Notes: generated from the sequence alone by a model not told the origin. A stretch of DNA of 64,000 nt from Flavobacterium azooxidireducens (GCF_023195775.1 NZ_CP096205.1:3369001-3433000), one strand, 5' to 3'; shown: positions 19,225 through 28,238, counted from the stretch's first letter. Made by a program: numbers and translations.

Positions 19225-20907
19225 TTAAAAACCAACTGCTTTATCATCGCCTCTTTTGTCTGCTCCACCTTCATATTTTCCGTTGGGAAGAACTAAAATA
19301 GCGTCAACTTTTCCGAGAATTGGAGTGGCTTTTTCGTTGATGAGATAATTTTTCTTTTTTAACGATTGAAGAATTTCTTTTGAAAAACTTTCAGGTTCAA
19401 AAATCACTTCGTCCGGCAACCATTGATGATGAAAACGAGGAGCATTTACAGCTTCTTTCATACTCATTTCAAATTCGGCTACATTTAAAAAAGTTTGTAA
19501 AACGGAAGTTATAATTGTTGAACCACCAGGAGTTCCTAAAACCATAAACAATTTTCCGTCTTTCTCAATAATGGTTGGTGTCATAGAACTCAACATTCTT
19601 TTTTGAGGAGCAATGCTGTTGGCTTCGGAACCGGTTAAACCAAACATATTTGGGATGCCCGGTTTTGCTGAAAAATCATCCATTTCGTTGTTTAAAAAGA
19701 AACCTAATTCATCACAAAAAAACTTAGAACCATATGCATCATTAATTGTTGTAGTGGCAGAAACGGCATTCCCAAATTGATCGACAATAGAATAATGAGT
19801 GGTTTCCATACTTTCGGAAAATTGAACGTTTCCTTTTGAAACATCACTTGATTTTGTAGCTTCATCAAATGAAAAATTACTCATTCGGCTTTTCAAATAC
19901 ACATCATCCAATAGTTCTTTACTTGGAATTTTTACAAAATCAGGATCGCCTAAATAATGATTTCTGTCGGCATAAGCTCTTCGTTCGGCTTCCACCAAAA
20001 GTTGAATATACTTTTCCGAATTATGTTGCAATGTTTGTACATCATACGGCTCAATCATTTTTAAAATCTGACCCAACGTAATCCCACCACTGCTTGGCGG
20101 AGCCATTGAAGTTACTTTGTAATTTTTATAATTAATTGAAATTGGATCACGCCAAACCGCTTGATATTTCTCCAAATCTTCTAATGTGATGATTCCGCCT
20201 TTGGTTTGAATGTACATGACTAATTTTTTAGCCGTTTCGCCTTTATAAAATTCATCTCTACCATTTTTGGCAATTTGTTCTAATGTATTCGCTAAGGCAA
20301 AGTATCGAATTGTGTCATTTTCCTTGTATGATTTTGAAAACAGCGATTCATTTCCGTTTGCTTTGATGATTGCGTTTCGATAATGGTTCAATCGTTCTTC
20401 TTGTTTTTTGGTTACGATGACACCTTTTTTGGCTAATTCAATTACCGGTTTTAAAATAGTTTCAATCGGAAGCGTTCCAAATTTTTCATGTACAGCAAAA
20501 ACACCGGCGATAGTTCCGGGAACGCCAATACTTTTGGCAGATTCAGTGCTCATTCCGCTTACGACATCTCCTTTTTCATCTAAAAACATACTTGAATTAG
20601 CAGCCAATGGAGCTTTTTCACGGTAATCTAAACTACCTGTTTCGCCGGAAAATTTTCTAAAAACCATAAAACCGCCACCGCCAATATTTCCGGCATACGG
20701 ATAGGCAACTGCCAAAGCCAATTCGGTAGCAATCATGGCGTCAAAAGCATTTCCGCCTTGTTTCATAATTTCTACACCAATTTTAGAAGCTTCTTCACGA
20801 GCAGAAACAACCATTGCTTTTTCAGTGACTAATCCGGTTGGAATGGTAGTTTGCTCGGATTTACATCCTATTAATATCAATAAAAAAAAGAAGGCAATAT
20901 TTTTCAT
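19225..20907 (-). CDS. ggt: Gamma-glutamyltransferase, predicted lipoprotein
   Basis: 560 residues from the ATG at 20907, chosen because it starts a lipoprotein signal (MKNIAFFFLLILIGC) and overlaps the previous stop as ATGA. The autocatalytic cleavage/nucleophile threonine is T369 in ETTHYS, followed by VDQFGNAVSATTTIN; the large and small subunits are encoded together as usual. PPSSGGITLGQ and LSSMTPTI are further family motifs. It hydrolyses or transfers gamma-glutamyl groups from glutathione-like peptides in the periplasm. Translationally coupled to the phosphodiesterase-like gene upstream. Confidence 0.95.
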   Translation of the reverse strand: MKNIAFFFLLILIGCKSEQTTIPTGLVTEKAMVVSAREEASKIGVEIMKQGGNAFDAMIATELALAVAYPYAGNIGGGGFMVFRKFSGETGSLDYREKAPLAANSSMFLDEKGDVVSGMSTESAKSIGVPGTIAGVFAVHEKFGTLPIETILKPVIELAKKGVIVTKKQEERLNHYRNAIIKANGNESLFSKSYKENDTIRYFALANTLEQIAKNGRDEFYKGETAKKLVMYIQTKGGIITLEDLEKYQAVWRDPISINYKNYKVTSMAPPSSGGITLGQILKMIEPYDVQTLQHNSEKYIQLLVEAERRAYADRNHYLGDPDFVKIPSKELLDDVYLKSRMSNFSFDEATKSSDVSKGNVQFSESMETTHYSIVDQFGNAVSATTTINDAYGSKFFCDELGFFLNNEMDDFSAKPGIPNMFGLTGSEANSIAPQKRMLSSMTPTIIEKDGKLFMVLGTPGGSTIITSVLQTFLNVAEFEMSMKEAVNAPRFHHQWLPDEVIFEPESFSKEILQSLKKKNYLINEKATPILGKVDAILVLPNGKYEGGADKRGDDKAVGF

Positions 20908-21488
20908 AAAGTAGCTAATTTTTCCTTGCAATGCATTTGTAATTCTTCAAAAAAGGCTGTGAATTCTTCTTCAAATTCAGTATAAAATTCTTTTAATTCA
21001 TTCATCGAAAGATGCATATCTACTCTGTTTTTTGTGCGATGATCCATTTGAAACATAATCATCGATAAACCTTCGAGGGAAGCATAACTCACCAACCAAT
21101 TTCGGGCAATCATATAAGGCATCATTCCTTTGGTTCGTTCGGTTAAAATGGCATAATTCGAACTTAAATTTTCATAAAAATCAGCAGCTGTTTTTTCCAA
21201 CGGTTCATCGGAATACTTTTGCCAATTCTTAGCCAAAAAATGATCGTAAAAAATATCGATAATTACTCCCGAATAATGTCCGTATTTTTCATGTAAACGA
21301 TGTTTACTTTTCCTAAAAATTGGGTGAGCATCAGTAAACGTATCAATGGCTCTGTGCAAAATAATACCTTTTTGAATATCGTCGGGATAGTTCAAATAAT
21401 CGTTGCCACGAATACCATCGGCCATAAAATTTCCGATTTGAATTTGCTTGTTGTCGCCAGAAAGGTATATATGTGCTAGAAAATTCAT
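20904..21488 (-). CDS. ACP phosphodiesterase-like protein (AcpH/DUF479 family)
   Basis: 194 residues. It opens with MNFLAHIYLSG, then IGNFMADGIRG, GIILHRAIDTFTDAHP and IIDIFYDHFLAKNW, an HD-like set of His/Asp residues typical of the DUF479/acyl-carrier-protein phosphodiesterase family. E. coli AcpH removes 4'-phosphopantetheine from ACP; activity of the Bacteroidota relatives is assumed, not shown. It is first in a two-gene operon, overlapping the gamma-glutamyltransferase start by 4 bases. Confidence 0.9.
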   Translation of the reverse strand: MNFLAHIYLSGDNKQIQIGNFMADGIRGNDYLNYPDDIQKGIILHRAIDTFTDAHPIFRKSKHRLHEKYGHYSGVIIDIFYDHFLAKNWQKYSDEPLEKTAADFYENLSSNYAILTERTKGMMPYMIARNWLVSYASLEGLSMIMFQMDHRTKNRVDMHLSMNELKEFYTEFEEEFTAFFEELQMHCKEKLATL

Positions 21489-21556
21489 TTGCCTAAATTA
21501 GGAATTTATTCTTAAAAAATTGAATTTTAAATCACTTTTACAACATTTCAATTCTT

Positions 21557-21564
21557 TATCTTTG
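21557..21564 (+). promoter_or_regulatory. Promoter -7 box TATCTTTG upstream of glmM
   Basis: An exact TAnnTTTG match 41 bases before the start codon. CTTTTA lies at the -33 position (about 21535) where TTG is expected, so the upstream element is weak. Confidence 0.55.
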
Positions 21565-21605
21565 TCGTGTTTTTCAATTTAAAAATATAATCAAAAATAT
21601 ATTCA

Positions 21606-23006
21606 ATGACATTAATTAAATCAATTTCAGGCATTAGAGGAACAATTGGCGGAAAAGTAGGTGATAATCTCACTCCGGTGGATGCAGTAAAATTTGCTTC
21701 AGCCTACGGAACTTTTTTAAAAGAGGGAAGAGGGAAGATGGAAGCTGGAAGAAAATTGAAAGTGGTTATTGGTCGTGATGCTCGAATTTCCGGTCCGATG
21801 ATTCATAATTTAGTGATGAACACGTTGATTGGATTAGGTATTGATGTAATTGATTTAGGGCTTTCTACAACGCCAACGGTTGAAATTGCCGTTCCGATGG
21901 AAAAGGCTGATGGCGGAATTATTCTAACCGCTTCGCACAATCCAAAACAATGGAATGCATTGAAATTATTGAATGAAAAAGGTGAATTTTTAAATGGTGC
22001 GGAAGGTGTTAAAATCCTTGAAATTGCAGAAAGTGAAGCATTTGATTTTTCTGATGTAGATAGTTTAGGTGAAGTTACTGTGAATGATGCCTACATGGAT
22101 ATTCACATTGACGAAGTGTTGAATTTGCCTTTAGTTGATGCTGAAGCGGTTGCCAAACGAAAATTTAAAGTGGTGGTTGATGGTGTAAATTCTTCTGGCG
22201 GAATCATTATTCCAAATTTACTAGAACAAATGGGTGTGGAAGTCGTGAAATTGTATTGTGAACCAAACGGACATTTTCCTCACAATCCTGAACCTTTGAA
22301 AGAGCATTTAGGCGATATTTGCGAATTGGTTGTGAAAGAAAAAGCCGATTTCGGAATTGTAGTTGATCCGGATGTGGATCGTTTAGCGTTTATTTCAAAT
22401 GATGGTGAAATGTTTGGAGAAGAATATACTTTAGTTGCCGTGGCCGATTATGTGTTGAGTAAAACGCCCGGAAATACAGTTTCTAACATGTCTTCTTCAA
22501 GAGCTTTACGCGATATTACTGAAAAACACAACGGTAAATACCAAGCCAGTGCTGTTGGTGAGGTAAATGTGGTGGAATTAATGAAATCTACCAACGCCAT
22601 TATCGGTGGAGAAGGAAACGGCGGAATCATTTATCCTGAGTCGCATTATGGTCGTGATAGTTTGGTGGGTGTAGCTTTATTTTTGACGCATTTAGCCAAT
22701 TTGGATGTTACTGTGGCGGAACTTCGTGCTTCGTATCCACAATATTATATGAGTAAAAATAAAATTGAACTAACTCCTGAAATTGATGTGGATGCTATTT
22801 TGGTTGAGATGACAGCTAAATATGCTCACGAACAAATTTCTACTATTGATGGTGTAAAAATTGATTTTGCAAACGAATGGGTTCATTTGCGTAAATCGAA
22901 TACAGAGCCAATCATTCGAATTTATACGGAAGCTCCAACGCAACAAGCAGCAGATGCATTGGCTTTGCGAATCATTGACGAAATTAAAGCTGTTATCTCA
23001 AAATAA
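21606..23006 (+). CDS. glmM: Phosphoglucosamine mutase (phosphohexomutase family)
   Basis: 466 residues. Alpha-D-phosphohexomutase motifs are all present: ISGIRGTIGG at the N-terminus, the phosphoserine loop LTASHNPKQWNALK (S110), the metal-binding DPDVDRLAF, GGEGNGGII, and the phosphate-binding RKSNTEPIIRIY near the end. It converts glucosamine-6-phosphate to glucosamine-1-phosphate for peptidoglycan and LPS; a phosphomannomutase role is possible in this family. Residues 41-50 (GRGKMEAGRK) are encoded by a short repeat also found outside genes and look like an in-frame insertion. One base separates it from the deformylase gene. Confidence 0.93.
   Translation: MTLIKSISGIRGTIGGKVGDNLTPVDAVKFASAYGTFLKEGRGKMEAGRKLKVVIGRDARISGPMIHNLVMNTLIGLGIDVIDLGLSTTPTVEIAVPMEKADGGIILTASHNPKQWNALKLLNEKGEFLNGAEGVKILEIAESEAFDFSDVDSLGEVTVNDAYMDIHIDEVLNLPLVDAEAVAKRKFKVVVDGVNSSGGIIIPNLLEQMGVEVVKLYCEPNGHFPHNPEPLKEHLGDICELVVKEKADFGIVVDPDVDRLAFISNDGEMFGEEYTLVAVADYVLSKTPGNTVSNMSSSRALRDITEKHNGKYQASAVGEVNVVELMKSTNAIIGGEGNGGIIYPESHYGRDSLVGVALFLTHLANLDVTVAELRASYPQYYMSKNKIELTPEIDVDAILVEMTAKYAHEQISTIDGVKIDFANEWVHLRKSNTEPIIRIYTEAPTQQAADALALRIIDEIKAVISK
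21723..21744 (+). repeat. Short purine-rich repeat inside glmM
   Basis: Contains GAGGGAAGATGGAAG (21730-21744), preceded by a partial GAGGGAA copy. The same 15 bases occur in the intergenic repeat at 57847-57875. Here the repeat keeps the frame and codes for residues 41-46 of GlmM. Confidence 0.8.
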
Positions 23007-23007
23007 A

Positions 23008-23655
23008 ATGAAAAATTCAATTCTGGTTTCTTTTTTATTGATTTCGATTGTGGCTTTTTCTCAAAAGTTCACTAAAGAAGAACGTGATTTTATTTTGGAA
23101 GCCGATTCAACCCAAATGTTCAAAGTAATTCAGATAACTGAACCCAATGAATTGAAAATTTTGAAAGCGGTTTCAACCGATGTGAATCCGAAAGATAAAT
23201 TAATTCCACATATTGCCAAAAGAATGTATTTGGCCATGCGAAATCCTGCCAATCCCGGAATAGGTATTGCCGCTCCACAAGTTGGAATTAATAGAAATTT
23301 ATTTTGGGTGCAACGATTAGATAAACCCGGCGAACCGTTTGAGTTTTACATCAACCCAAAAATTGTTTGGCAATCGGATTTGTTGCGAAAAGGCATGGAA
23401 GGGTGTCTCTCTATTCCCGAAGACCGAGGCGATGTCTATCGAAATTATACCATCAAAGTCACTTATTTTGATTTAAAAGGAAATTTTAAAGAAGAAATGA
23501 TAGAAGGTTTTACCGCCGTTATTTTTCAACATGAAGAAGATCATTTAAACGGAATTTTGTTTACCGATAGAATTAATGAACAAACCAATTGGAATGTTCA
23601 ATCGATTAATAATGATGTGAATTTGTTTTTGAAGAAGAAACTGAAGCGGAATTAA
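23008..23655 (+). CDS. Peptide deformylase homologue with an N-terminal export signal
   Basis: 215 residues from the ATG at 23008, one base after the glmM stop. All three deformylase motifs are intact: GIGIAAPQVG (84-93), EGCLSIPE (131-138, metal ligand C133) and QHEEDHLNG (174-182; H175, E176, H179). The first 19 residues (MKNSILVSFLLISIVAFSQ) form a clear Sec signal peptide, followed by about 35 extra residues before the core. Normal deformylases act on nascent chains in the cytoplasm, so an exported form is odd. It may act on formylated peptides in the periplasm or have another amidase substrate. A cytoplasmic def should exist elsewhere in the genome. Confidence 0.9.
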   Translation: MKNSILVSFLLISIVAFSQKFTKEERDFILEADSTQMFKVIQITEPNELKILKAVSTDVNPKDKLIPHIAKRMYLAMRNPANPGIGIAAPQVGINRNLFWVQRLDKPGEPFEFYINPKIVWQSDLLRKGMEGCLSIPEDRGDVYRNYTIKVTYFDLKGNFKEEMIEGFTAVIFQHEEDHLNGILFTDRINEQTNWNVQSINNDVNLFLKKKLKRN

Positions 23656-24059
23656 TCAAACTTAAAAAAGAAAAACACCACGGCAGCCCATTCTTTTTTG
23701 ACTCCTTTGGCATAGCCAATAGTAGAATAATTGTTGTTTTGAACGGTTCCGTCTTCTTTGATGTAACCTAAAGTGGAATAGTTGTTATTTTGAACCGTTC
23801 CGTTTTCTTTTACATAACCAACAGTAGAATAATTGTTGTTTTGAATGGTTCCGTCGCTTTTGATGTATCCAATTGTGGAATAATTGCTGTTTTGAATAGT
23901 TCCGTTTTCTTTGATATAACCAACGGTTCTGTAGTTTCTGTCTTGAATAGTTCCATCGTTTTTAATATAGCCGGTTGTTCCGTAATTGTTGTTTTGAATG
24001 GTTTGACCAATAGAAATTAAATATGAAAAAAGAAGAAAAAGGATTATGAATTTTTTCAT
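23652..24059 (-). CDS. Exported protein made of six 17-residue repeats
   Basis: 135 residues: signal peptide (1-19, MKKFIILFLLFSYLISIGQ), then six tandem copies of a 17-residue unit with consensus T-I-Q-N-N-N-Y-S-T-I-G-Y-I-K-x-D-G (residues 20-121), then a short hydrophobic end. The regular N-N-Y and G-Y-I-K/D-G positions suggest one or two beta-strands and a turn per repeat. This resembles the small propeller-like '5-fold beta-flower' proteins of Bacteroidota, but I am not certain of that match. No catalytic motif. The gene converges on the deformylase and overlaps its end by 4 bases. Confidence 0.75.
   Translation of the reverse strand: MKKFIILFLLFSYLISIGQTIQNNNYGTTGYIKNDGTIQDRNYRTVGYIKENGTIQNSNYSTIGYIKSDGTIQNNNYSTVGYVKENGTVQNNNYSTLGYIKEDGTVQNNNYSTIGYAKGVKKEWAAVVFFFFKFD
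23697..24002 (-). repeat. Six tandem 51-bp coding repeats
   Basis: The 17-residue repeats are also conserved at the DNA level. The middle copies are nearly identical, as expected from recent unit duplication or slippage. Confidence 0.9.
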
Positions 24060-24063
24060 GGTT

Positions 24064-24993
24064 TTAATTTTTTTCTAAAACGTCTTTCAACGAAACTTTA
24101 TAAATTCTACTTAAGCCGTTTTGGTATTTCTGAATTTCTGATTCAAATTCTTTTAGGTTTTGAAAGGATTTTGTAGTTGGAAGACTTCTTTTACTTGTAA
24201 AATATAACGTTTGTGTAGAAGCATCATAAAACGGACAATAATCCATACTTTCAGAATTGAATTCTTTTAAGTTGAATGATTTTTTCCAATTGCCATCAGC
24301 ATCTTTAAAACTAATATATAAATCTCCGCTTCCCAAACCTTCGGGCGAACCATAAATTGTATAAATCAAGAACGTTTCATCATGTGAAATGTATGCATTG
24401 AATTCATAACCTTTACTATTAATGCTTTCATCTAAACGAATCGGATTTTCATAATTTTTTCCATTCCAAACACTCATGAAAATATCATCTTTTCCCATTG
24501 ATTTATCAGAATCAGAGGTGTAATAAAGGTTCTTATTATTTGCTACTGTAGGATAGAATTCATCTGCAGTAGTGTTTATCGGACTTCCAATATTGATAGG
24601 AGCAGACCATTCACTTCTGATGTTTTTTCGTTCCACATACCAAATATCATAATCTTTTGCTTCGCCATTTTCTGTTAAAGGTCGATTGGAAGCAAAATAC
24701 ATTCGTAATCCATCAGTTGATAAAAAAGGTTCTAAATCCTTATATTTCCCTGTAAAAGAAACTAATTCCGGTTTGCTCCATTGGTCTTTTACTTTTTTCA
24801 TAAATGCAATTGCCGATAATTTTTCATTCGGACTCACTATCGAAAAATAGGCTTCATTTTGATTGGATGAAATCGTAAAATCTCTTACGTGATGGTAGTT
24901 TGAAAGGAATTCAAAAGCCGGTTCAACCGAATTATTATTTTGTGATGAAGCAATTGAAGAAATGAAAATAATCGAAAGTAAATAGTTTGTCAT
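24064..24993 (-). CDS. Exported PD40/TolB-like beta-propeller protein
   Basis: 309 residues from the ATG at 24993, which starts a signal peptide (MTNYLLSIIFISSIASSQ). Several PD40/WD40-like blades are visible: DGLRMYFASNRP, KDYDIWYVERK, NKNLYYTSDSD, KDDIFMSVWNG and QTLYFTSKR. Such exported propellers bind peptides or cell-wall components in the periplasm, often beside OmpA-type proteins; no OmpA domain is present here. It lies 4 bases upstream of the repeat protein on the same strand, so the two are probably co-transcribed. Confidence 0.85.
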   Translation of the reverse strand: MTNYLLSIIFISSIASSQNNNSVEPAFEFLSNYHHVRDFTISSNQNEAYFSIVSPNEKLSAIAFMKKVKDQWSKPELVSFTGKYKDLEPFLSTDGLRMYFASNRPLTENGEAKDYDIWYVERKNIRSEWSAPINIGSPINTTADEFYPTVANNKNLYYTSDSDKSMGKDDIFMSVWNGKNYENPIRLDESINSKGYEFNAYISHDETFLIYTIYGSPEGLGSGDLYISFKDADGNWKKSFNLKEFNSESMDYCPFYDASTQTLYFTSKRSLPTTKSFQNLKEFESEIQKYQNGLSRIYKVSLKDVLEKN

Positions 24994-25114
24994 ATTAGCT
25001 AAATTAAAAAACACTATTCAAATATACTTTAATAATAGAATCAAAAATCTACATTTTAATTATTTTAACACTTCAAGCGAGTTGGTTTTAATGATAGAAA
25101 TTACCAAAAAAATG

Positions 25115-25122
25115 TATCTTTG
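25115..25122 (+). promoter_or_regulatory. Promoter -7 box TATCTTTG that fixes the start of the class V aminotransferase
   Basis: An exact TAnnTTTG match 17 bases upstream of the ATG at 25139. Transcription from here would exclude the in-frame ATG at 25112 and earlier candidates. No good TTG at -33. Confidence 0.5.
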
Positions 25123-25138
25123 TCCAAACTCTTTTGTT

Positions 25139-26620
25139 ATGATTACTACGGAAATGACAACGCAACTGGAATTGTATTTTCAACAATTTCGTGAAAATAT
25201 CATCGGAATCAATCAGGAATTTGTTTCGCCTTTTGGTAAGCAAAAAATGGTTTATACGGATTGGACTGCCAGTGGAAGATTATATCGTCCGATTGAAGAA
25301 AAATTGATGAACGAGTTTGGTCCGTATGTTGCCAATACGCATACCGAAACAACGATTTCCGGTACAGCAATGACGATGGCTTATCATCAAGCGAGAAACA
25401 TCATCAAAAAGCATGTGAACGCCAATGAAAATGATGTGTTGATTACAGATGGAACTGGTATGACCGGAGTTGTGAATAAATTTCAACGCATTTTGGGTTT
25501 ACGTATTGCTGAAAATTTAAAAGAGTTTACCGAAATTCCAAAAGCGATTAAACCAATAGTGTTTATTTCGCACATGGAACATCATTCTAACCAAACTTCT
25601 TGGTTAGAAACAATTGCGGATGTTGTCTTGATTCCTGCCGATTCAGAAGGGCTTTTTTGTCTTAATGAATTTAAAAAATTAGTTGAAGCATATAGCGATA
25701 GAAGTTTCAAAATAGCATCCATAACCTCTTGCTCCAATGTAACAGGAATTAAAACACCTTATCACGAAGTAGCTAAAATAATGCACCAAAATAATGGTGT
25801 TTGTTTCGTTGATTTTGCTTGTTCCGGACCTTATGTTGAGATTGATATGCATCCCGATAATGAGGGGTATTTAGATGCTATTTTCTTTTCTCCACATAAA
25901 TTTTTAGGCGGACCGGGAACTTCAGGAGTTTTGGTTTTTAATAAAAATTTATACAAAAATAATGTTCCGGATTGTCCCGGAGGAGGAACTGTTTCTTGGA
26001 CAAATCCGTGGGGTGGACACAAATACATCGACAATATTGAAGACAGAGAAGATGGTGGAACACCTGGCTTTTTGCAAGTTATTAAAACCGCTTTAGCTAT
26101 TCAGTTAAAGGAAAAAATGGGTGTTCAAAATATTCTTGATCGCGAGCACGAATTGGTTGATTATGTTTTTGAACAACTTGAAAATGTTGAAAATTTATCC
26201 ATCTTAGCCAATCAACATAAAGATCGATTGGGTGTGATTTCTTTTTACATAAAAGATTTACATTTTAATTTAGGTGTAAAAATTCTGAATGATAAATTTG
26301 GAATTCAAACCCGCGGCGGTTGCAGTTGTGCAGGAACTTATGGGCATTATTTGCTTCATGTTGATGAAGAAACTTCGAATGAATTGGTTTGTCAAATTTC
26401 ATCAGGCGATTTAATTAAAAAACCGGGATGGATTAGAATGTCGATTCATCCAACTACAACATCCGAAGAAATTAAATTTGTTTGCGAAAGCATCAAACAA
26501 TTAGCTGAAAATCACTCAACTTGGGCTGAGGATTATTTGTATGATGGAAAATCAAACAACTTCCGTCATAAAAATGATTTGGTTTTAGAAAAAGAAATGG
26601 TAAAAGGTTGGTTCTTGTAG
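25139..26620 (+). CDS. Class V aminotransferase / cysteine-desulfurase-like PLP enzyme
   Basis: 493 residues from 25139. Class V fold-type I features: TDWTASGRLYRP, TDGTGMTGVVNKFQ, SHMEHHSNQTSW, VDFACSGPYVEID, the PLP lysine K254 in SPHKFLGG, and a cysteine loop TRGGCSCAGTYG (C395, C397) where desulfurases hold their catalytic cysteine. The protein is about 90 residues longer than SufS/IscS (about 405). No suf or isc genes are nearby, so a role in Fe-S assembly is not indicated. It may act on cysteine or another amino acid. It is monocistronic and converges on the acyltransferase with a 3-base gap. Confidence 0.88.
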   Translation: MITTEMTTQLELYFQQFRENIIGINQEFVSPFGKQKMVYTDWTASGRLYRPIEEKLMNEFGPYVANTHTETTISGTAMTMAYHQARNIIKKHVNANENDVLITDGTGMTGVVNKFQRILGLRIAENLKEFTEIPKAIKPIVFISHMEHHSNQTSWLETIADVVLIPADSEGLFCLNEFKKLVEAYSDRSFKIASITSCSNVTGIKTPYHEVAKIMHQNNGVCFVDFACSGPYVEIDMHPDNEGYLDAIFFSPHKFLGGPGTSGVLVFNKNLYKNNVPDCPGGGTVSWTNPWGGHKYIDNIEDREDGGTPGFLQVIKTALAIQLKEKMGVQNILDREHELVDYVFEQLENVENLSILANQHKDRLGVISFYIKDLHFNLGVKILNDKFGIQTRGGCSCAGTYGHYLLHVDEETSNELVCQISSGDLIKKPGWIRMSIHPTTTSEEIKFVCESIKQLAENHSTWAEDYLYDGKSNNFRHKNDLVLEKEMVKGWFL

Positions 26621-26623
26621 GTT

Positions 26624-27493
26624 CTATTTTTTCACTTTAAATCGCTTGTGCGACCAAAGGTAATATTCAGGAGCTTCCAAAATTTGTGCTTCCAGTTTTT
26701 TCATAAATAAATCGGTAATTTCAAAATCAGGAAACTGATTAGGATTTTCTGTTAATTCTTCAAAAGAAGCTTCATAATACCCTCTTTTTACTTTCTTAAT
26801 TTTAAGATACAACATTGTCATATCATATTTTTTAGCCAACATTTCTGCACCGGTTTGCAAAGGTGTTTCTATACCAAAAAAAGTTCCCCAATGAAAGGCA
26901 CGCGACGATTTTGGTGACTGATCACTGGCAAATCCGTAGATTGAAAGTAAATTGTTTTGATGATTCTTTTCTATAGTAGGAATCGTCTCTTTTGTTGTAA
27001 TAAGTGACGCTCCAAATTTTGAACGAATAGCACGCACTAATTTATCAAAGTAAGGATTGGCGATTTTTTTATAAATAGCAAAAGCACGATGCGTAAAATG
27101 TTTATTCATAGAAATAGACCATTCATAACTAGCATAATGACCGGTCATCAAAGCGATACTTTTTCCTTTTTTTTCATATTCTTTTGGTAATTCAATATTA
27201 GTTATGACGAAACGTTTGTCCATTTCTTCCTCAGAAATAGTCAAGGTTTTAATCATTTCTAAAAATAAATCACACAAATGCTGATAGGATTTTTTTTCAA
27301 TTTCCAATCTTTCTTTCCCATTTAAATGCGGTAAAGCGATGGCGATATTGTTTCGAACTGTTTTTATTCGATAACGAATTATTCGATAAACAATAAAACA
27401 GATAAAATCAGAAAAAAAATAGAATAGTCGGTTAGGCAAAATCGAAATTAACCAAAGAATAGGATAAAGTAAAATATAAACAAGAAATTGCAT
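26624..27493 (-). CDS. LpxL/HtrB-like lysophospholipid (lipid A) acyltransferase
   Basis: 289 residues with an N-terminal membrane anchor (FLVYILLYPILWLISILPNRLFYF). The catalytic H-x4-E motif is present in TGHYASYEW, followed by ANPYFDKLVRAIRSKFG and DQSPKSSRAFHWGTFFG. The family transfers a secondary acyl chain to lipid A precursors on the inner membrane's cytoplasmic face. Length and arrangement are typical of Bacteroidota members; the exact acceptor is not defined by sequence. Confidence 0.92.
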   Translation of the reverse strand: MQFLVYILLYPILWLISILPNRLFYFFSDFICFIVYRIIRYRIKTVRNNIAIALPHLNGKERLEIEKKSYQHLCDLFLEMIKTLTISEEEMDKRFVITNIELPKEYEKKGKSIALMTGHYASYEWSISMNKHFTHRAFAIYKKIANPYFDKLVRAIRSKFGASLITTKETIPTIEKNHQNNLLSIYGFASDQSPKSSRAFHWGTFFGIETPLQTGAEMLAKKYDMTMLYLKIKKVKRGYYEASFEELTENPNQFPDFEITDLFMKKLEAQILEAPEYYLWSHKRFKVKK

Positions 27494-27596
27494 GCCAATA
27501 ATTTTTGCAAATATACAGTAATTTCAGGTTTTATAAATCAAGGTTTAACAAATGGTAAAGAAACAATTGCTATTTTTACAATTCTAAAAATTTAGT

Positions 27597-28238
27597 ATGA
27601 ATATCGCTTTAATTGTCATTATCGTGGCAAATGCATTAATCAGTTTTAAAGCATTTGACGATCAGTTTTTCTTTAGAAAGTATGAATTCCACATTGGTAG
27701 CATTCGTGCGGGTGAACATCTTCGTATGATTACCTCTGCTTTTTTGCATGTGGATATTGCTCATTTGGCTTTCAATATGTTAACCTTGTATTTTTTTGCA
27801 CCAACAGTAATTGCTTTTTTAGGAGTACCTTCTTTTTTAATGGTTTATTTTGGAAGTTTACTTTGTGGAAGTTTATTAACATTGCAATTTCATAAAGATG
27901 AATATCACTACAGAGCGGTTGGAGCTTCAGGAGCTGTAACGGGAATTTTGTATGCTGCCATATTGCTTAGACCGGATATGAATTTATTTCTGTTTTTTAT
28001 TCCAATTCCAATTCCGGCTTATATTTTTGGAATAGGTTATTTGCTCTATTCTATTTATGGAATGAAATCCAGAAATGATAATATTGGTCACACGGCTCAC
28101 TTTGGTGGTGCGATTGGTGGCTATTTAATCACAATAGCTAAAGAACCTCAATTGCTGACAGAAAATACGTTGATGGTTGTTTTACTTGCCATTCCGATTG
28201 TCATTTTATTTATTTTGGCTAAGATGGGAAAAATTTGA
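27597..28238 (+). CDS. Rhomboid family intramembrane serine protease
   Basis: 213 residues with six predicted membrane segments. The catalytic dyad is visible: serine S111 in GASGAVTG and histidine H168 in HTAHFGGAIGG. The oxyanion residues H56 and N60 lie in HLAFN after SAFLHVDIA. Rhomboids cleave single-pass membrane proteins within or near the bilayer. It has no soluble extra domain. The start codon is preceded by an AT-rich leader and the gene is followed by 145 bases without a terminator I recognise. Confidence 0.95.
   Translation: MNIALIVIIVANALISFKAFDDQFFFRKYEFHIGSIRAGEHLRMITSAFLHVDIAHLAFNMLTLYFFAPTVIAFLGVPSFLMVYFGSLLCGSLLTLQFHKDEYHYRAVGASGAVTGILYAAILLRPDMNLFLFFIPIPIPAYIFGIGYLLYSIYGMKSRNDNIGHTAHFGGAIGGYLITIAKEPQLLTENTLMVVLLAIPIVILFILAKMGKI

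Noticed and set aside
22861..23007. Upstream in-frame start for the deformylase inside glmM
   Set aside because: The extra 49 residues come from another frame of glmM; the ATG at 23008 begins a proper signal peptide.
23697..24002. Regularly spaced repeats that could suggest a CRISPR array
   Set aside because: The repeats are contiguous, keep the reading frame with a 51-base period and encode a 17-residue unit after a signal peptide; there are no unique spacers or cas genes.
25139..26620. SufS of an Fe-S assembly operon
   Set aside because: No suf or isc genes flank it and it is about 90 residues longer than SufS; only the class V family assignment is safe.
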